From Pseudomonas sp. G.S.17 (lineage in GTDB: Bacteria; Pseudomonadota; Gammaproteobacteria; Pseudomonadales; Pseudomonadaceae), in NCBI RefSeq assembly GCF_038096165.1, contig NZ_CP151076.1, forward strand, positions 744,001 to 808,000: a DNA stretch of 64,000 nt. Direction: 5' to 3'. The notes under the pieces are model-generated. The model saw only the letters and a list, made by a program, of their open reading frames with translations, did not search any database and was not told where the DNA came from. This document shows positions 29,743 to 39,150 of this stretch, piece by piece; position 1 is the stretch's first letter, and every line of letters starts with the position of its first letter. The position numbers and the translations under genes were made by a program.

Positions 29743-30473
29743 TGCAGGCACGCGGTCGATTGATTGGCCTGGGCGTCGGCCCCGGCGACCCGGAACTGAT
29801 TACCGTCAAGGCACTGCGCCTGTTACGCGAGTCGCCGGTAATTGCCTACTTCGTTGCCAAGGGCAAGAAAGGCAACGCCTTCGGCATCATCGAGGGGCAT
29901 TTGCAGGACGCCCAGACGCTGATGCCGCTGGTCTATCCGGTCACCACCGAAGCGCTGCCCGCGCCGATGTCCTACGAACAGGTGATCAGCGATTTCTACG
30001 ACGCCTCCAGCGCCGACGTGGCCGCGCATCTGGATGCCGGTCGTGATGTAGCCGTTATCTGCGAAGGCGACCCGTTCTTCTACGGTTCCTACATGTACCT
30101 GCACGATCGTCTGGCAGACCGTTACGAAGCACAGGTCATTCCGGGCGTGTGCTCGATGCTCGGCGGCGCTTCGGTGCTGGGCGCGCCATTGGTGTACCGC
30201 AATCAGAGTTTGTCGGTGCTGTCCGGCGTGCTGTCCCATGAAGAACTCAAGCGCAAACTGGCCGACGCCGACGCCGCAGTGATCATGAAGCTGGGCCGCA
30301 ACTTCCCGAAAGTCCGCCTGGTGCTGGAAGAACTCGGCCTCGCCGAGCGCGCGCTGTATGTCGAGCGCGCCACCATGGCCAATCAGAAAATCGTGCCGCT
30401 GGATCAGGTTGAACCCATGTCCTCGCCGTACTTCTCGCTGATTATTGTTCCCGGCGAAAGGTGGCAAGGCTGA
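29739..30473 (+). CDS. cobI: Precorrin-2 C20-methyltransferase
   Basis: A 244-residue SAM-dependent tetrapyrrole methylase: [18 protein letters not shown] at the N-terminus, then [17 protein letters not shown] and [14 protein letters not shown]. It converts precorrin-2 to precorrin-3A. The two ATGs at 29739 and 29742 are both possible starts. The stop shares a base with the cobJ start (TGATG). Confidence 0.95.
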   Translation: MMQARGRLIGLGVGPGDPELITVKALRLLRESPVIAYFVAKGKKGNAFGIIEGHLQDAQTLMPLVYPVTTEALPAPMSYEQVISDFYDASSADVAAHLDAGRDVAVICEGDPFFYGSYMYLHDRLADRYEAQVIPGVCSMLGGASVLGAPLVYRNQSLSVLSGVLSHEELKRKLADADAAVIMKLGRNFPKVRLVLEELGLAERALYVERATMANQKIVPLDQVEPMSSPYFSLIIVPGERWQG

Positions 30474-32176
30474 TGGCGCATAACACCCCGGCGATTGTCA
30501 TTCTCGGCAATGGCAGCCTCGCCACGGCACGGCGGATTCAGCAGGTTTACCCCGGCGCAGTGATCTACGGCCTCGTGGATCGGGTTCAGGGGGCAGACCG
30601 AACCTACAGCGAATTCGGCGCCACCTTGCGTCAGATTTATCAACAGGACACGCCGATCATTGCCCTGTGCGCGGCAGGAATTGTCATCCGCACCCTCGCG
30701 CCGCTGTTGTTGGAAAAAGGCGCTGAGCCAGCTGTGCTGGCCGTCGCCGAAGACGGCAGCGCCGTCGTGCCACTGTTGGGCGGGCTGGGCGGCGTCAACG
30801 TCATGGCTCGGGAAATCGCCGCTGGTTTGGGTATTGCAGCGGCCATTACCACCAGCGGCGAACTGCGCTTCGGCACCTGCCTGCTCAATCCGCCCGCCGG
30901 TTATGCCTTGGGCGATCTGGCGCTGGGCAAGCGTTTCGTCTCTGATTTGCTCTCCGGCGAAAGTGTACGCATCGAAGGTGCCGCGCCGTGGCTGGCCAAG
31001 GCGCAACTGCCGGAAGACGATCAGGCGCAGTTGGCGATTCACGTGGGCAGCGCCGAGCGCGCGCCTTCGGAGCATGAACTGCTGATTTACCCGCGCTGCG
31101 TCGCAGTGGCCTTGAGTGCAACACTGCCGGAACTGGTCGCCAGTGTCCGTGCCGCGCTGCATGAGGCCGGAATCGCCGTGCAATCCCTGGCGTGCCTGCT
31201 GGCGCCCGCCACGCAAATGGCCGACCCGCTGCTGCATCAGGCCGCTGCCGAACTGGCGGTGCCCATCCGTTTCGTCGCGCCGGCCAGCGCAAGCGAAATG
31301 GCAGCGCAGGCCGTGCCGCAATTGTTGCCGCCAATCTGCGTCAGCGAAGACCTGGCCATCGTCGTCGCCCCGCAGCCGCTGGATGTCGAGCAGATCGGTC
31401 GCGGGCGCGGCAGGCTGGCGGTCATCGGCCTCGGTCCTGGTGCTGCCGATTTGATGGTGCCAGCGGTCAAGGCCGAACTGGCCCGCGCCAATGACGTGCT
31501 CGGTTATGAAACCTACGTGCGTATGGCCGGGCCGTTCCGCGCCGATCAAGTGCTGCACTGCACCGACAACCGCGAAGAAATGCAGCGCGCCCGCCATGCC
31601 TTTGAGCTGGCTGCTTCGGGGCGCAGCGTAGTGGTCGTGTCGTCGGGCGATCCCGGCGTGTTCGCCATGGCCTCGGCGGTGCTGGAAGCCTTGCATGAAT
31701 CAAGCAACCCGCAATGGCACACCGTCGAGCTGGAAATCCTGCCGGGGGTTTCCGCCTCGCTGGCGACCGCTGCGCAAGCAGGCGCGCCGTTGGGCCATGA
31801 TTTCTGCGTGATGTCGCTTTCCGACAACCTCAAGCCGTGGGACGTCATCGAAAAACGTCTGGACCTGGCCTCGCAAGCCGATCTGGCGTTGGCGTTCTAC
31901 AATCCGATTTCCCGTTCGCGCCCCTGGCAATTGGGCCGCGCGCTGGAAATCGTCCGCCAGCACCGCACGCCAGAAACACCGGTAACCCTGGGTCGCGACA
32001 TCGGCCGTCCGGGCCAGACCTTGCGCATTATCACCCTGGGCGATCTGACTCCGGAGCAGGTCGACATGCGCACCATGGTGTTGATCGGCTCTTCGACAAC
32101 CTGTGTGTTTCCGCGTGCCGACGGCGGTACCTGGGTGTATACGCCGCGTTGGTATGGGGAAAAACCGGGCGGTTGA
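30473..32176 (+). CDS. cobJ: CbiG/CobJ fusion, precorrin-3B C17-methyltransferase
   Basis: A 567-residue two-part protein. Residues 1-320 resemble CbiG (IIALCAAGIVIRTLAPLL; PLLGGLGGVNVMAREIA) including its CobE-like end. Residues from about 325 are the CobJ methylase (RLAVIGLGPGAADLMVPAV; VVSSGDPGVFAMASAV; EILPGVSASLATAAQAGAPL). CobJ methylates C17 with ring contraction. The ATG at 30473 overlaps the cobI stop and is preferred to a GTG twelve bases upstream. The fusion is usual in pseudomonads. Confidence 0.93.
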   Translation: MAHNTPAIVILGNGSLATARRIQQVYPGAVIYGLVDRVQGADRTYSEFGATLRQIYQQDTPIIALCAAGIVIRTLAPLLLEKGAEPAVLAVAEDGSAVVPLLGGLGGVNVMAREIAAGLGIAAAITTSGELRFGTCLLNPPAGYALGDLALGKRFVSDLLSGESVRIEGAAPWLAKAQLPEDDQAQLAIHVGSAERAPSEHELLIYPRCVAVALSATLPELVASVRAALHEAGIAVQSLACLLAPATQMADPLLHQAAAELAVPIRFVAPASASEMAAQAVPQLLPPICVSEDLAIVVAPQPLDVEQIGRGRGRLAVIGLGPGAADLMVPAVKAELARANDVLGYETYVRMAGPFRADQVLHCTDNREEMQRARHAFELAASGRSVVVVSSGDPGVFAMASAVLEALHESSNPQWHTVELEILPGVSASLATAAQAGAPLGHDFCVMSLSDNLKPWDVIEKRLDLASQADLALAFYNPISRSRPWQLGRALEIVRQHRTPETPVTLGRDIGRPGQTLRIITLGDLTPEQVDMRTMVLIGSSTTCVFPRADGGTWVYTPRWYGEKPGG

Positions 32177-32194
32177 GGTTTCTGCGGTTTCGCG

Positions 32195-32236
32195 GGTCAT
32201 GATCTTTGGCAAAGTCGTCTACTAGGGATCATGACC
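32195..32236. repeat. Inverted repeat downstream of cobJ
   Basis: A perfect 10-base inverted repeat GGTCATGATC / GATCATGACC with a 22-base loop, 18 bases after the cobJ stop. It may terminate the cob transcript, though there is no following T-run. Confidence 0.5.
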
Positions 32237-32338
32237 TGATTACAAGTAAGGATATTCCGAGTTTGTTGTAATCCTGTAGGCGTTGTTATTCAAGTTAGCT
32301 AGTTTTAGCACTCCTTTAATGCACGTGGAGTGCTCAAG

Positions 32339-32989
32339 ATGAATGAGCTTGAATCGAATGCGCTGGTCGCGGGTAATAATATGATCTCGTTTGCTCCTGG
32401 AGTTTCGGCTGCCGACCGTGATGATCTCCTCGATCTGATGATGTACGCCAATATATATGCCAATCAGTCTTATCGGGCCGAGGAAAACTGGATCAGTTGG
32501 ATGCTGTACTACCGCAAACAACTGGAATACTCCGGATGTCAGTTGCGCAACCCGATTGTAAACGAGGCCATGCTCATCGACAGCGCCAGCGAGTTGGAAG
32601 ATATCCGCTTCAGTTTCAAAGGTGCCGTACAGATTGCCAATCTGCTGGAGCTTACCCGCCGCTCTTTCAAGGCCGCGCGGCTCAGCGAATATGCGAAGCA
32701 TTTTTTTGAGTACGGCAGCGGTTCTGGATCACTCAGCACTTTTCAGGTAGTGCCCTGCGAGAACCTCGCTGAGGGTGAAATCACGTTCCTGGTCTGTGGG
32801 CTGCATGCCAGCGCTACTGTCACGTCCGATGACAGGGGCGGCGATTGGCGGGTTGACCGGGAAATGGTAGTGCGCCTGGCAGGCGGCGTCTATTCACTGC
32901 GTCGGCAGGATTTCTCGGCACATCGGGAGCGCATTCGCACGCGCCTGCTGGAGATCGGGCGATTCAATATAAATCAGATTAGTATCTGA
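32339..32989 (+). CDS. Unknown protein, paralogue family member A
   Basis: A 216-residue soluble-looking protein with no signal peptide or membrane helix and no family I recognise. The ATG at 32339 has a GGAG box eight bases upstream, which favours it over a GTG at 32330. Two parts are shared with the three genes downstream: an N-terminal helical block (NNMISFAPGVSAADRDDLLD and on to W..W...Y...L, residues about 11-56) and a C-terminal block (FQVVPCE...CGL, then AHRERIRTRLLE). It starts the cluster 160 bases after cobJ. Confidence 0.75.
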   Translation: MNELESNALVAGNNMISFAPGVSAADRDDLLDLMMYANIYANQSYRAEENWISWMLYYRKQLEYSGCQLRNPIVNEAMLIDSASELEDIRFSFKGAVQIANLLELTRRSFKAARLSEYAKHFFEYGSGSGSLSTFQVVPCENLAEGEITFLVCGLHASATVTSDDRGGDWRVDREMVVRLAGGVYSLRRQDFSAHRERIRTRLLEIGRFNINQISI

Positions 32990-33315
32990 CGAAGCCTGTA
33001 GGACTTATCTACTTTTGGTCTAGGTATTGTCCTGTAATGGAGGTTGTTATTTCATTAAGAGCTAGCGAGAATTTAGCAGTTTCATGTAAGAGGCGGGATT
33101 GGAGGGTAATGGCCACTTAACTATCTACTGGCTGGCGGCCTTGAGTTGTCTATGTTGCGATGCTGCGGTACTCGCCAATTGCCATGCAGAAAAGTCATTC
33201 GGCGTATTTCCGTGATGGCAGTATTCAGGTGCTATTGGCCGTGTGGACGTTTTTCGGGTGGTGCGCTAACTTGAAAGTCGTCCAGTCCGGACACTCAATT
33301 AAAAAGGATTTTATT
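32990..33315. other. Intergenic region between family members A and B
   Basis: 326 bases, visibly more AT-rich than the surrounding core. No convincing gene; a frame runs in from 33160 but lacks coding character before the GTG at 33316. A separate promoter for member B is possible. Confidence 0.5.
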
Positions 33316-34111
33316 GTGAACGCTAATGAATTAGAAAATCGTATTTCTGAAAGTCGTGCTTTCATTGAAATGTGTGAGCTGGGTGACTGCCAGCCAATCA
33401 ATGTTGCAAAACGCACGGCGATGGACTTCAAGGCTGATATCGATGAGCAGTCTCCGGAAGCTGTCGTTGCCAATGACGCTATCATTTCCATCGTTGCGGG
33501 CATGAGCAAAAAAAAACAGGGAAGCCGTCAAGGACTGCATGTTGTTTGCCAGTATGGCCGCTAACAAGGAAGTCCCGGCGGGCGGAGTGGAGTGGTACAA
33601 CAAGTACGTAGAATTCTTGGGGTGGGGCGGTTGGACGACTTCATCAAAGGGCTTAAGTAAATACACAGCCAGCAAGAGCACGTTCACCATGGAACAAGAG
33701 GGTCTGGAGATTCTCGCATCGGCCATTACCGCTGCGGCCTTGCCGGGCCCTACCTCTTTGCTGCTGTTGAAAGTTGCGAAAGATGCCATAGGCGTTCTTC
33801 AAAAAAACGAAAAACCACTGCGTATTTTCGAAAGCTCCAGCAAGAAGCATAACGGTGCGAAGTTCGCCATCGGTTCGGCGGTCGAGTCCAAAGACAAACA
33901 AGTGGTTATGGTGATGGCGGCCATGGATTTCAGCACATCGCTCAACGTGACCAACGTCCTGTTTTGGGAGTGGAGCAGCTCATCGGTAAGTATCAAAAGT
34001 GCCGGCGATCGTCTGGAGTTTAATTCACGTCATTTCGATAGCGTCGCTGATAAGATTCGGGAAAAACTAACCGACGCTGCCAGGCAGAACATTGCCGAGA
34101 TTGAATTCTGA
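33316..34111 (+). pseudogene. Unknown protein, family member B, split at a nine-A run
   Basis: Two adjoining frames (33316-33564 and 33539-34111) read as one protein of about 264 residues if one A is removed from the nine-A run at 33508-33516. The joined junction reads MSKKNREAVKDCMLFASM. It aligns without gaps to members A, C and D across the junction, so the two frames are one gene. The start is a GTG behind AAGGA. The joined product has an extra 50-residue N-terminus, a hydrophobic middle (SAITAAALPGPTSLLLL) and the shared ending (VADKIREKLTD). It is a pseudogene, a slippage-expressed gene, or a sequencing error. Confidence 0.75.
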
Positions 34112-34163
34112 TAGCCAGGAGTCGCGGTTCGCCGCGACTTTTCATTTCCAAAGGAGAGATATC

Positions 34164-34871
34164 ATGCGCAATGGATTGCGAGCCAGTTATGTAAATGGCA
34201 ATAGCCTGCTGTTTTTTGGCATCCAAGCCCTCCCGGCGTTTCAAGAGGATGTTCTCATCAGCACCTTGTGCTGCCAGTTGGCGGCCTCGGCCAAGCATTC
34301 AGCCTTCAGCGAAGCCGCCGACTGGCGCCAGCGGTACTTCAATACCCTGACCAGTTTTCGCTGCGCGATTGTTTATCGCGATGTGCAAAATTTCCCACTC
34401 GATCCGGATGAAACGATCTGGGCTCGCTTGAAAGGGATGCTTGGTAAACGGGTTTCACCGTCGCTGATTGAAGCCGCAGAAACAGCAATCACCAACCTGA
34501 CAACCCATGCCAACCACGAAGCCAGTGCGTTATTGCGCAAGCAAACGGTGCAGCTTGATTCGCATAACGATCCGGATAGCGGCACTCAAGAAAGCAAGGA
34601 GGTCTACGACGTCGCGCTGCAATTAGGTTTCATGGACGCGACGCCAACCATGCATCTGGTCCTGTTTTCTTTCAAGAGCGCCAGCCCGGTCAGCGGACTT
34701 CCCCTTGCCGACCTGTTTTCTTCCCGCGTGATCATCGGCGACCTGCATGTCGCCATAGTTTGCGCAGAGCTGGATGAGCATGATTTTGGCTACTTCCGGC
34801 AGGGCCTGCTCGATAAACTGGGCGCCAGGCGTGAAGCGCTGTGCATGGAAATTGCGGGAGTAGAGCCATGA
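34164..34871 (+). CDS. Unknown protein, paralogue family member C
   Basis: A 235-residue protein without signal peptide. The start at 34164 follows a strong AAGGAGAGA box. The N-terminal block GNSLLFFGIQALPAFQEDVL with CCQLAASAKHS and W....Y...L matches members A, B and D. The middle is predicted helical and the end (FGYFRQGLLDKLGARRE) is a weaker version of the shared C-terminal helix. Its stop overlaps the start of member D by four bases. Confidence 0.75.
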   Translation: MRNGLRASYVNGNSLLFFGIQALPAFQEDVLISTLCCQLAASAKHSAFSEAADWRQRYFNTLTSFRCAIVYRDVQNFPLDPDETIWARLKGMLGKRVSPSLIEAAETAITNLTTHANHEASALLRKQTVQLDSHNDPDSGTQESKEVYDVALQLGFMDATPTMHLVLFSFKSASPVSGLPLADLFSSRVIIGDLHVAIVCAELDEHDFGYFRQGLLDKLGARREALCMEIAGVEP

Positions 34872-35533
34872 GCGACGACTCGTCGAGGTCCCTGTTGCGG
34901 GGTTCCAACCTGGTTTCGTTCTTTCCAGAACTGTCGCCACTCAGCAGGGGGGACATTCTGGACGCGCTCCTCTGGGCGCAGTTGAGCGCGTCGGATCGTT
35001 ACAATCCCGAAAAGCAGTGGGAGCAGTGGATCGAGCTCTACACGGCAGTGCTGATCGACAGTAGTTTTAAACCCGGCAGCTCTCTCGCGCAAAAGCCGGT
35101 AAAGGTCAGCAATGAAAGCGATTTTCGGCGGGAGGCGACGAAGCTGGTCAAGACCATAAACCCGCCGGGGCTGGCGAACGTGGCTGAGGTAGCGTTGAAC
35201 GACATGTTCAACAGTGCTCATGCGCGTCTGTTCTTCGACAGCTGGTTCAATTTCAACGCGGGTAGATCCGACAGCTTCCAGATTGTGCCCTGTGAAAAAG
35301 GCGGATTCAATCAGGTAAAAATTGCCGCCTGCGGATTGCAGATGGTGACCCGCACCAAGGTAAAACCTCCCAATGGATTTTTCCCTGCGTGGCCTTTTAC
35401 CTACGAGATGACCTTGACCCTCAGAGGTGGCGGTTTCGTCTACGACGTGAACGATTACGCCACTCACCGGGAGCGCATCCGCGAGGCATTACGAGCCAAA
35501 GGCTCCGAAGCCATCGGGCTCATCCAGCTCTGA
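34868..35533 (+). CDS. Unknown protein, paralogue family member D
   Basis: A 221-residue protein most similar to member A: GSNLVSFFPELSPLSRGDIL near residue 12, W..W...Y...L near 48-58, then FQIVPCEKGG...AACGL near 143 and ATHRERIREALRAKG at the end (A has FQVVPCE, CGL and AHRERIRTRLLE). ATGA overlap with member C shows coupling. No known domain was recognised. It ends 12 bases from the convergent marC-family gene. Confidence 0.75.
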   Translation: MSDDSSRSLLRGSNLVSFFPELSPLSRGDILDALLWAQLSASDRYNPEKQWEQWIELYTAVLIDSSFKPGSSLAQKPVKVSNESDFRREATKLVKTINPPGLANVAEVALNDMFNSAHARLFFDSWFNFNAGRSDSFQIVPCEKGGFNQVKIAACGLQMVTRTKVKPPNGFFPAWPFTYEMTLTLRGGGFVYDVNDYATHRERIREALRAKGSEAIGLIQL

Positions 35534-35545
35534 GTGGCCGCGCGT

Positions 35546-36142
35546 TCACGGCACCAGATAACCCCGAACTCCGGTAAAGATAATCTGCGCGGCCAACGCG
35601 CAGACAAACAACCCCATGAGGCGGCTGACAATTTGCAAACCCTGGTCGCCCAATACGCGTTCGATGTGGTTGGACAGGTAAAGCACCACGCCAACCGTCA
35701 GGCTGGCCAGGGCAATGCTGAGGATGGCGGTGAGTTTGTCATCCCAGTGCGGCTGGCTGACGCCCATGACCAACAGTGCGCCGATAGTGCCAGGGCCGAC
35801 CGTCAATGGAATGGTCAGCGGCACGATGGTCATGTCCTGCTGGACATTGTCGGTCTGCACGGCCGACTTGCCTTGGGCCATGCCCAACGCGGAGATAAAC
35901 AGCACGCTGCCGGCGCCGATGCGAAAGGCGTCGACGGTGATGCCGAACACACTGAAGATCACCCGTCCGAACAGATACAGCAGCACACTGGAAACCAGCG
36001 TCGCCAAGGCCACTTTCCAGGCCAGCCGCCGCTGCTCCTTGCGTGAGTGACCGCGGGTCAGGCTGATGAAGCAGGACAGGACGAAGAACGGGCTATAGAG
36101 CACCAGCATCTTCAGGTAAACGCTGAACAACACGTGGAGCAT
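35546..36142 (-). CDS. MarC family (UPF0056) membrane protein
   Basis: A 198-residue inner-membrane protein with six hydrophobic helices. The family signature is TIPLTVGPGTIGALLVMG near residue 108, with YSPFFVLSCFISLTRG at the N-terminus. MarC was once linked to multiple antibiotic resistance, but that role has been withdrawn; transport function is unknown. It reads away from retS, with 74 bases between. Confidence 0.9.
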   Translation of the reverse strand: MLHVLFSVYLKMLVLYSPFFVLSCFISLTRGHSRKEQRRLAWKVALATLVSSVLLYLFGRVIFSVFGITVDAFRIGAGSVLFISALGMAQGKSAVQTDNVQQDMTIVPLTIPLTVGPGTIGALLVMGVSQPHWDDKLTAILSIALASLTVGVVLYLSNHIERVLGDQGLQIVSRLMGLFVCALAAQIIFTGVRGYLVP

Positions 36143-36216
36143 GGCTTGGGCTCGCGGCAGCAGAATAAGGACGAGGGGAGTCTATCAGGCGGCAAGCGCT
36201 GCCTTGCTGTGGATTG

Positions 36217-39006
36217 TCAGTTTTGCTGATAAAGGTCGCTGTCGGACGTCAATGCATGCGTCTTTGCACGCTGGGCAACCCAGAATTCCACCAGTTCGCG
36301 CAGTTGTGACAGCTCGACGGGTTTGGCCATGTGGCCGTCCATGCCAGCCTGACGCGCGCGGTCCTTGTGTTCGGTCAGGATGTGCGCGGTCAGTGCGACT
36401 ACGGGGGTGCGTACACGCTGATTGCCGACTTCCCAGGCGCGCAGCTGTTCAGTGGCAGAGAAACCATCGAGGATTGGCATTTCGCAGTCCATCAGGACCA
36501 GATCGTAACGCTGGGCTTTCATCGCCCGTAAGGCTTGTTCGCCGTTGCTGGCCGTATCTGGATGCAGATTGAGCTTGCCGAGCATGCCACGAATCACTTT
36601 GGTCGAGATGCTGTTGTCTTCGGCCACCAGAATACGGAAGTCACTGGGCACGTTGATCGGAGTATTGAGTACCGGCGTAATGGTCTGCGGGCTGGCGCCT
36701 TTGTTGCGCTGGGTGAGTTCGTCCGCCAGTGTGGTCTTCAAGGTGTAGCCGGCCACGGGTTTGGCAAGGATGCGCTTGACCCCGGCGTTGCGCGCGATGA
36801 TCTTGCTCGGCGCGTTGCTGATGCCGGTGAGCATGATCAGCAAAATGTCGTGGTTCAGGCTTGGGTCTTCCTTGATCTTGGCGGCCAGCTGCATGCCGGT
36901 CATGCCGGGCATATTCTGGTCGAGCAGGACCACATCGAAGTAATCGCGCAAGTGCGCCTTGGTGCGCAGCAGCGCCAACGCTTCCTTGCCCGAGGGTACG
37001 GCGCTGACGTTCAAGCCCCAGGCGGTGCATTGCTGGACCAACACCTTGCGGCAGGTGTCGTTGTCGTCAACCACCAGCACGCGCGCACCTTTGAGCGGGC
37101 TGTCCATGTCCAGCGGCGGTTGCTCCAGACGATCAGCGTCCAGTGGCAGGCTCAGCCATAACGTGCTGCCCTGACTGCTGCCGGACTGGATGCCGAACTC
37201 GCCGTCCATCAGCAGGATCAACTGCCGGGCAATCACCAATCCCAGGTGACCGCCAAGCTTGCTCGCGGCGAGGAAGTTCTTGCTGTGCAGTTCCGCATGC
37301 AGCAGGGCGTCGCGCTCGCTCGGCGCCAGTGGTTCGCCGCTGTCCTGTACGGCGATACGCAGGCGCGGCTTGCCGGCGCGGGAGTCGAGAGCGACCACCA
37401 CAAGGATTTCGCCTTCGTCGGTTTTCTTCAGGGCGTTTTCCAGCAGGCTCAAGACGGTCTGCCGCAGGCGGGTCGGGTCGCCACTGATGACTCTGGGGAC
37501 TTGCGGCTGGATCAGGCTGATCAGTTCGACATTCTGTTGTTCGGCCTTGGCCCGGAAAATATCCATGCAGTCTTCGATCAACGCACTGAGATCGAACTGC
37601 ACGTCGTCCAGCTCTATCTGGCCGGACTCCAGCTTGGTGATGTCCAGAATCTCGTTGATCAGCGTAAGGAGTTCGTTGCCAGCGCTGTGCACGGTCTGCA
37701 CGTAATCACGTTGTTTGACCGACAGCGGCGTGCCCAGCAGCAATTCGGTCATGCCCAGCACGCCGTTCATGGGTGTACGGATTTCGTGACTGATCTTGGC
37801 CAGGAACTCCGCCTTGGCATTGATTTCAGCCGTACTGGCGGCCTGGTCGCGACTGATGCTGAATCTGTCTTCGGTGATGCTGCGATGACGCTCGCTGAGC
37901 GCGATGCTCATGAGCAAACCGCTCACGCAGAACACGCCGAGCAGAGTCAAAATCAGCCATTGCGGGGAAATCACCGTCAGCCACAGCAACGCTGGCAGAA
38001 TGATCAGGCAGCCAATATTGAACGCAATCATTGAAACCATGAACAACCGCGCCGGCCGGTAGCCTTTCTGCCAGTTATACGCCGAGACAAACAGGATGCT
38101 CAGGGTCGCCAGACTGACCAGGCCGAAGGTCAGCAGATTGAGCGGCAAGGTGTCGACAAACAGGATCAGCAAGCCGCCCAGGGCAATGACCAGCAGGCTG
38201 CCCAGCAACCAGCGGTCCAGCTTCACAACTTTGCGGTGGTAGAAGAAACAATAGGTGTACATCAGGCCGGTCACGGCCGCGAGCAACAGGGTCAGGTGCG
38301 CGCTGGGTGTCTGGGGGATATGCCAGGTATTGAGCCAGGGCGTCAGCAGGTTGAGCAGCAGAATCGCACTCAATGCCAGCAGCGCTTCGCAGGCTGCCAG
38401 CCAAAGATTGCTGGGGGATCGCGTGTGGCCGTAGCGGGTCAGATTTTGCAGAATCAGCATCGCCAGCGAACCGAACATAATCCCGAACAGAAAAGGTTCG
38501 CGTTCGTCGGCGGCACTTTCGATTGCGGGTTGCAGCGTAATGTTGGGGCGCAGTTGCTGGGTCGAAACCAGGCGCAGGTAAATATCCAGGGGCACGTCAC
38601 TCTGAGGTAACGGCAACATGAAGTCTCGAGAGTGCAACAGCTGGTTTTGACGTGGAACGTTATTGCCGGTGCGCGAATGGTCGACTATTTGCTCGCCGTT
38701 CAGGACATACATGTCCAGGTTGGCCAGATCCGGTGCGAAGATGCGCAGCAGTTGCTCGTGTCTATTGGGTTGCAGACGATAGTGCAGCCAGAGCGCACTG
38801 TTTCGATCCGCGGCGGTGATGTGCGACAGATCGATGGGGCTGAACGCGTTTTCGAAGCGTGCCGAGCGAATATCGCTCAATTGCAGATCTGCCTGGCTGT
38901 CGAGCAAGGTTGACCAGCCCGCACTCTGCTCGGCTTGCGCAGTGAGCATGAAGAGCAGGGTCAGCACCCCGACGGTTAATCTTTTGGCAATCCTGAGCCA
39001 GCGCAC
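36217..39006 (-). CDS. retS: Hybrid sensor kinase RetS
   Basis: A 929-residue hybrid kinase: signal peptide (1-25), periplasmic 7TMR-DISMED2 domain (about 30-165), seven transmembrane helices (172-372), HisKA with His407 ([17 protein letters not shown]), an ATPase domain (about 505-622), REC1 with Asp696 ([11 protein letters not shown]) and REC2 with Asp840 ([11 protein letters not shown]). RetS blocks GacS signalling and so sets the choice between motile/virulent and biofilm states. Its place upstream of purD-purH agrees with P. aeruginosa RetS (PA4856, from memory). The ATPase G1 region is atypical ([12 protein letters not shown]), in line with its unusual activity. Confidence 0.88.
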   Translation of the reverse strand: MRWLRIAKRLTVGVLTLLFMLTAQAEQSAGWSTLLDSQADLQLSDIRSARFENAFSPIDLSHITAADRNSALWLHYRLQPNRHEQLLRIFAPDLANLDMYVLNGEQIVDHSRTGNNVPRQNQLLHSRDFMLPLPQSDVPLDIYLRLVSTQQLRPNITLQPAIESAADEREPFLFGIMFGSLAMLILQNLTRYGHTRSPSNLWLAACEALLALSAILLLNLLTPWLNTWHIPQTPSAHLTLLLAAVTGLMYTYCFFYHRKVVKLDRWLLGSLLVIALGGLLILFVDTLPLNLLTFGLVSLATLSILFVSAYNWQKGYRPARLFMVSMIAFNIGCLIILPALLWLTVISPQWLILTLLGVFCVSGLLMSIALSERHRSITEDRFSISRDQAASTAEINAKAEFLAKISHEIRTPMNGVLGMTELLLGTPLSVKQRDYVQTVHSAGNELLTLINEILDITKLESGQIELDDVQFDLSALIEDCMDIFRAKAEQQNVELISLIQPQVPRVISGDPTRLRQTVLSLLENALKKTDEGEILVVVALDSRAGKPRLRIAVQDSGEPLAPSERDALLHAELHSKNFLAASKLGGHLGLVIARQLILLMDGEFGIQSGSSQGSTLWLSLPLDADRLEQPPLDMDSPLKGARVLVVDDNDTCRKVLVQQCTAWGLNVSAVPSGKEALALLRTKAHLRDYFDVVLLDQNMPGMTGMQLAAKIKEDPSLNHDILLIMLTGISNAPSKIIARNAGVKRILAKPVAGYTLKTTLADELTQRNKGASPQTITPVLNTPINVPSDFRILVAEDNSISTKVIRGMLGKLNLHPDTASNGEQALRAMKAQRYDLVLMDCEMPILDGFSATEQLRAWEVGNQRVRTPVVALTAHILTEHKDRARQAGMDGHMAKPVELSQLRELVEFWVAQRAKTHALTSDSDLYQQN

Positions 39007-39090
39007 GGCGAAATCCCTTCGTAGATGAATGCCAGATAACCCTGCGCGGTGCTGAAATAACCAGAAGAACTCGAACCTTCGGACGAATTA

Positions 39091-39116
39091 CGGGGCGAGT
39101 CATCTGTCTCGCCCCG
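39091..39116. terminator. Hairpin after purD
   Basis: A nine-base stem CGGGGCGAG / CTCGCCCCG with an eight-base loop, between the purD stop and the retS start (both minus strand). There is no strong T-run, so termination efficiency is uncertain. Confidence 0.55.
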
Positions 39117-39150
39117 CAGAATGACGCCCGGTTCTGGTGGCCTGACGGCC

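Noticed and set aside
33160..33315. N-terminal extension of gene B from 33160
   Set aside because: The stretch has no ribosome-binding site at its start and no coding character; AAGGA precedes the GTG at 33316, where the regular coding begins.
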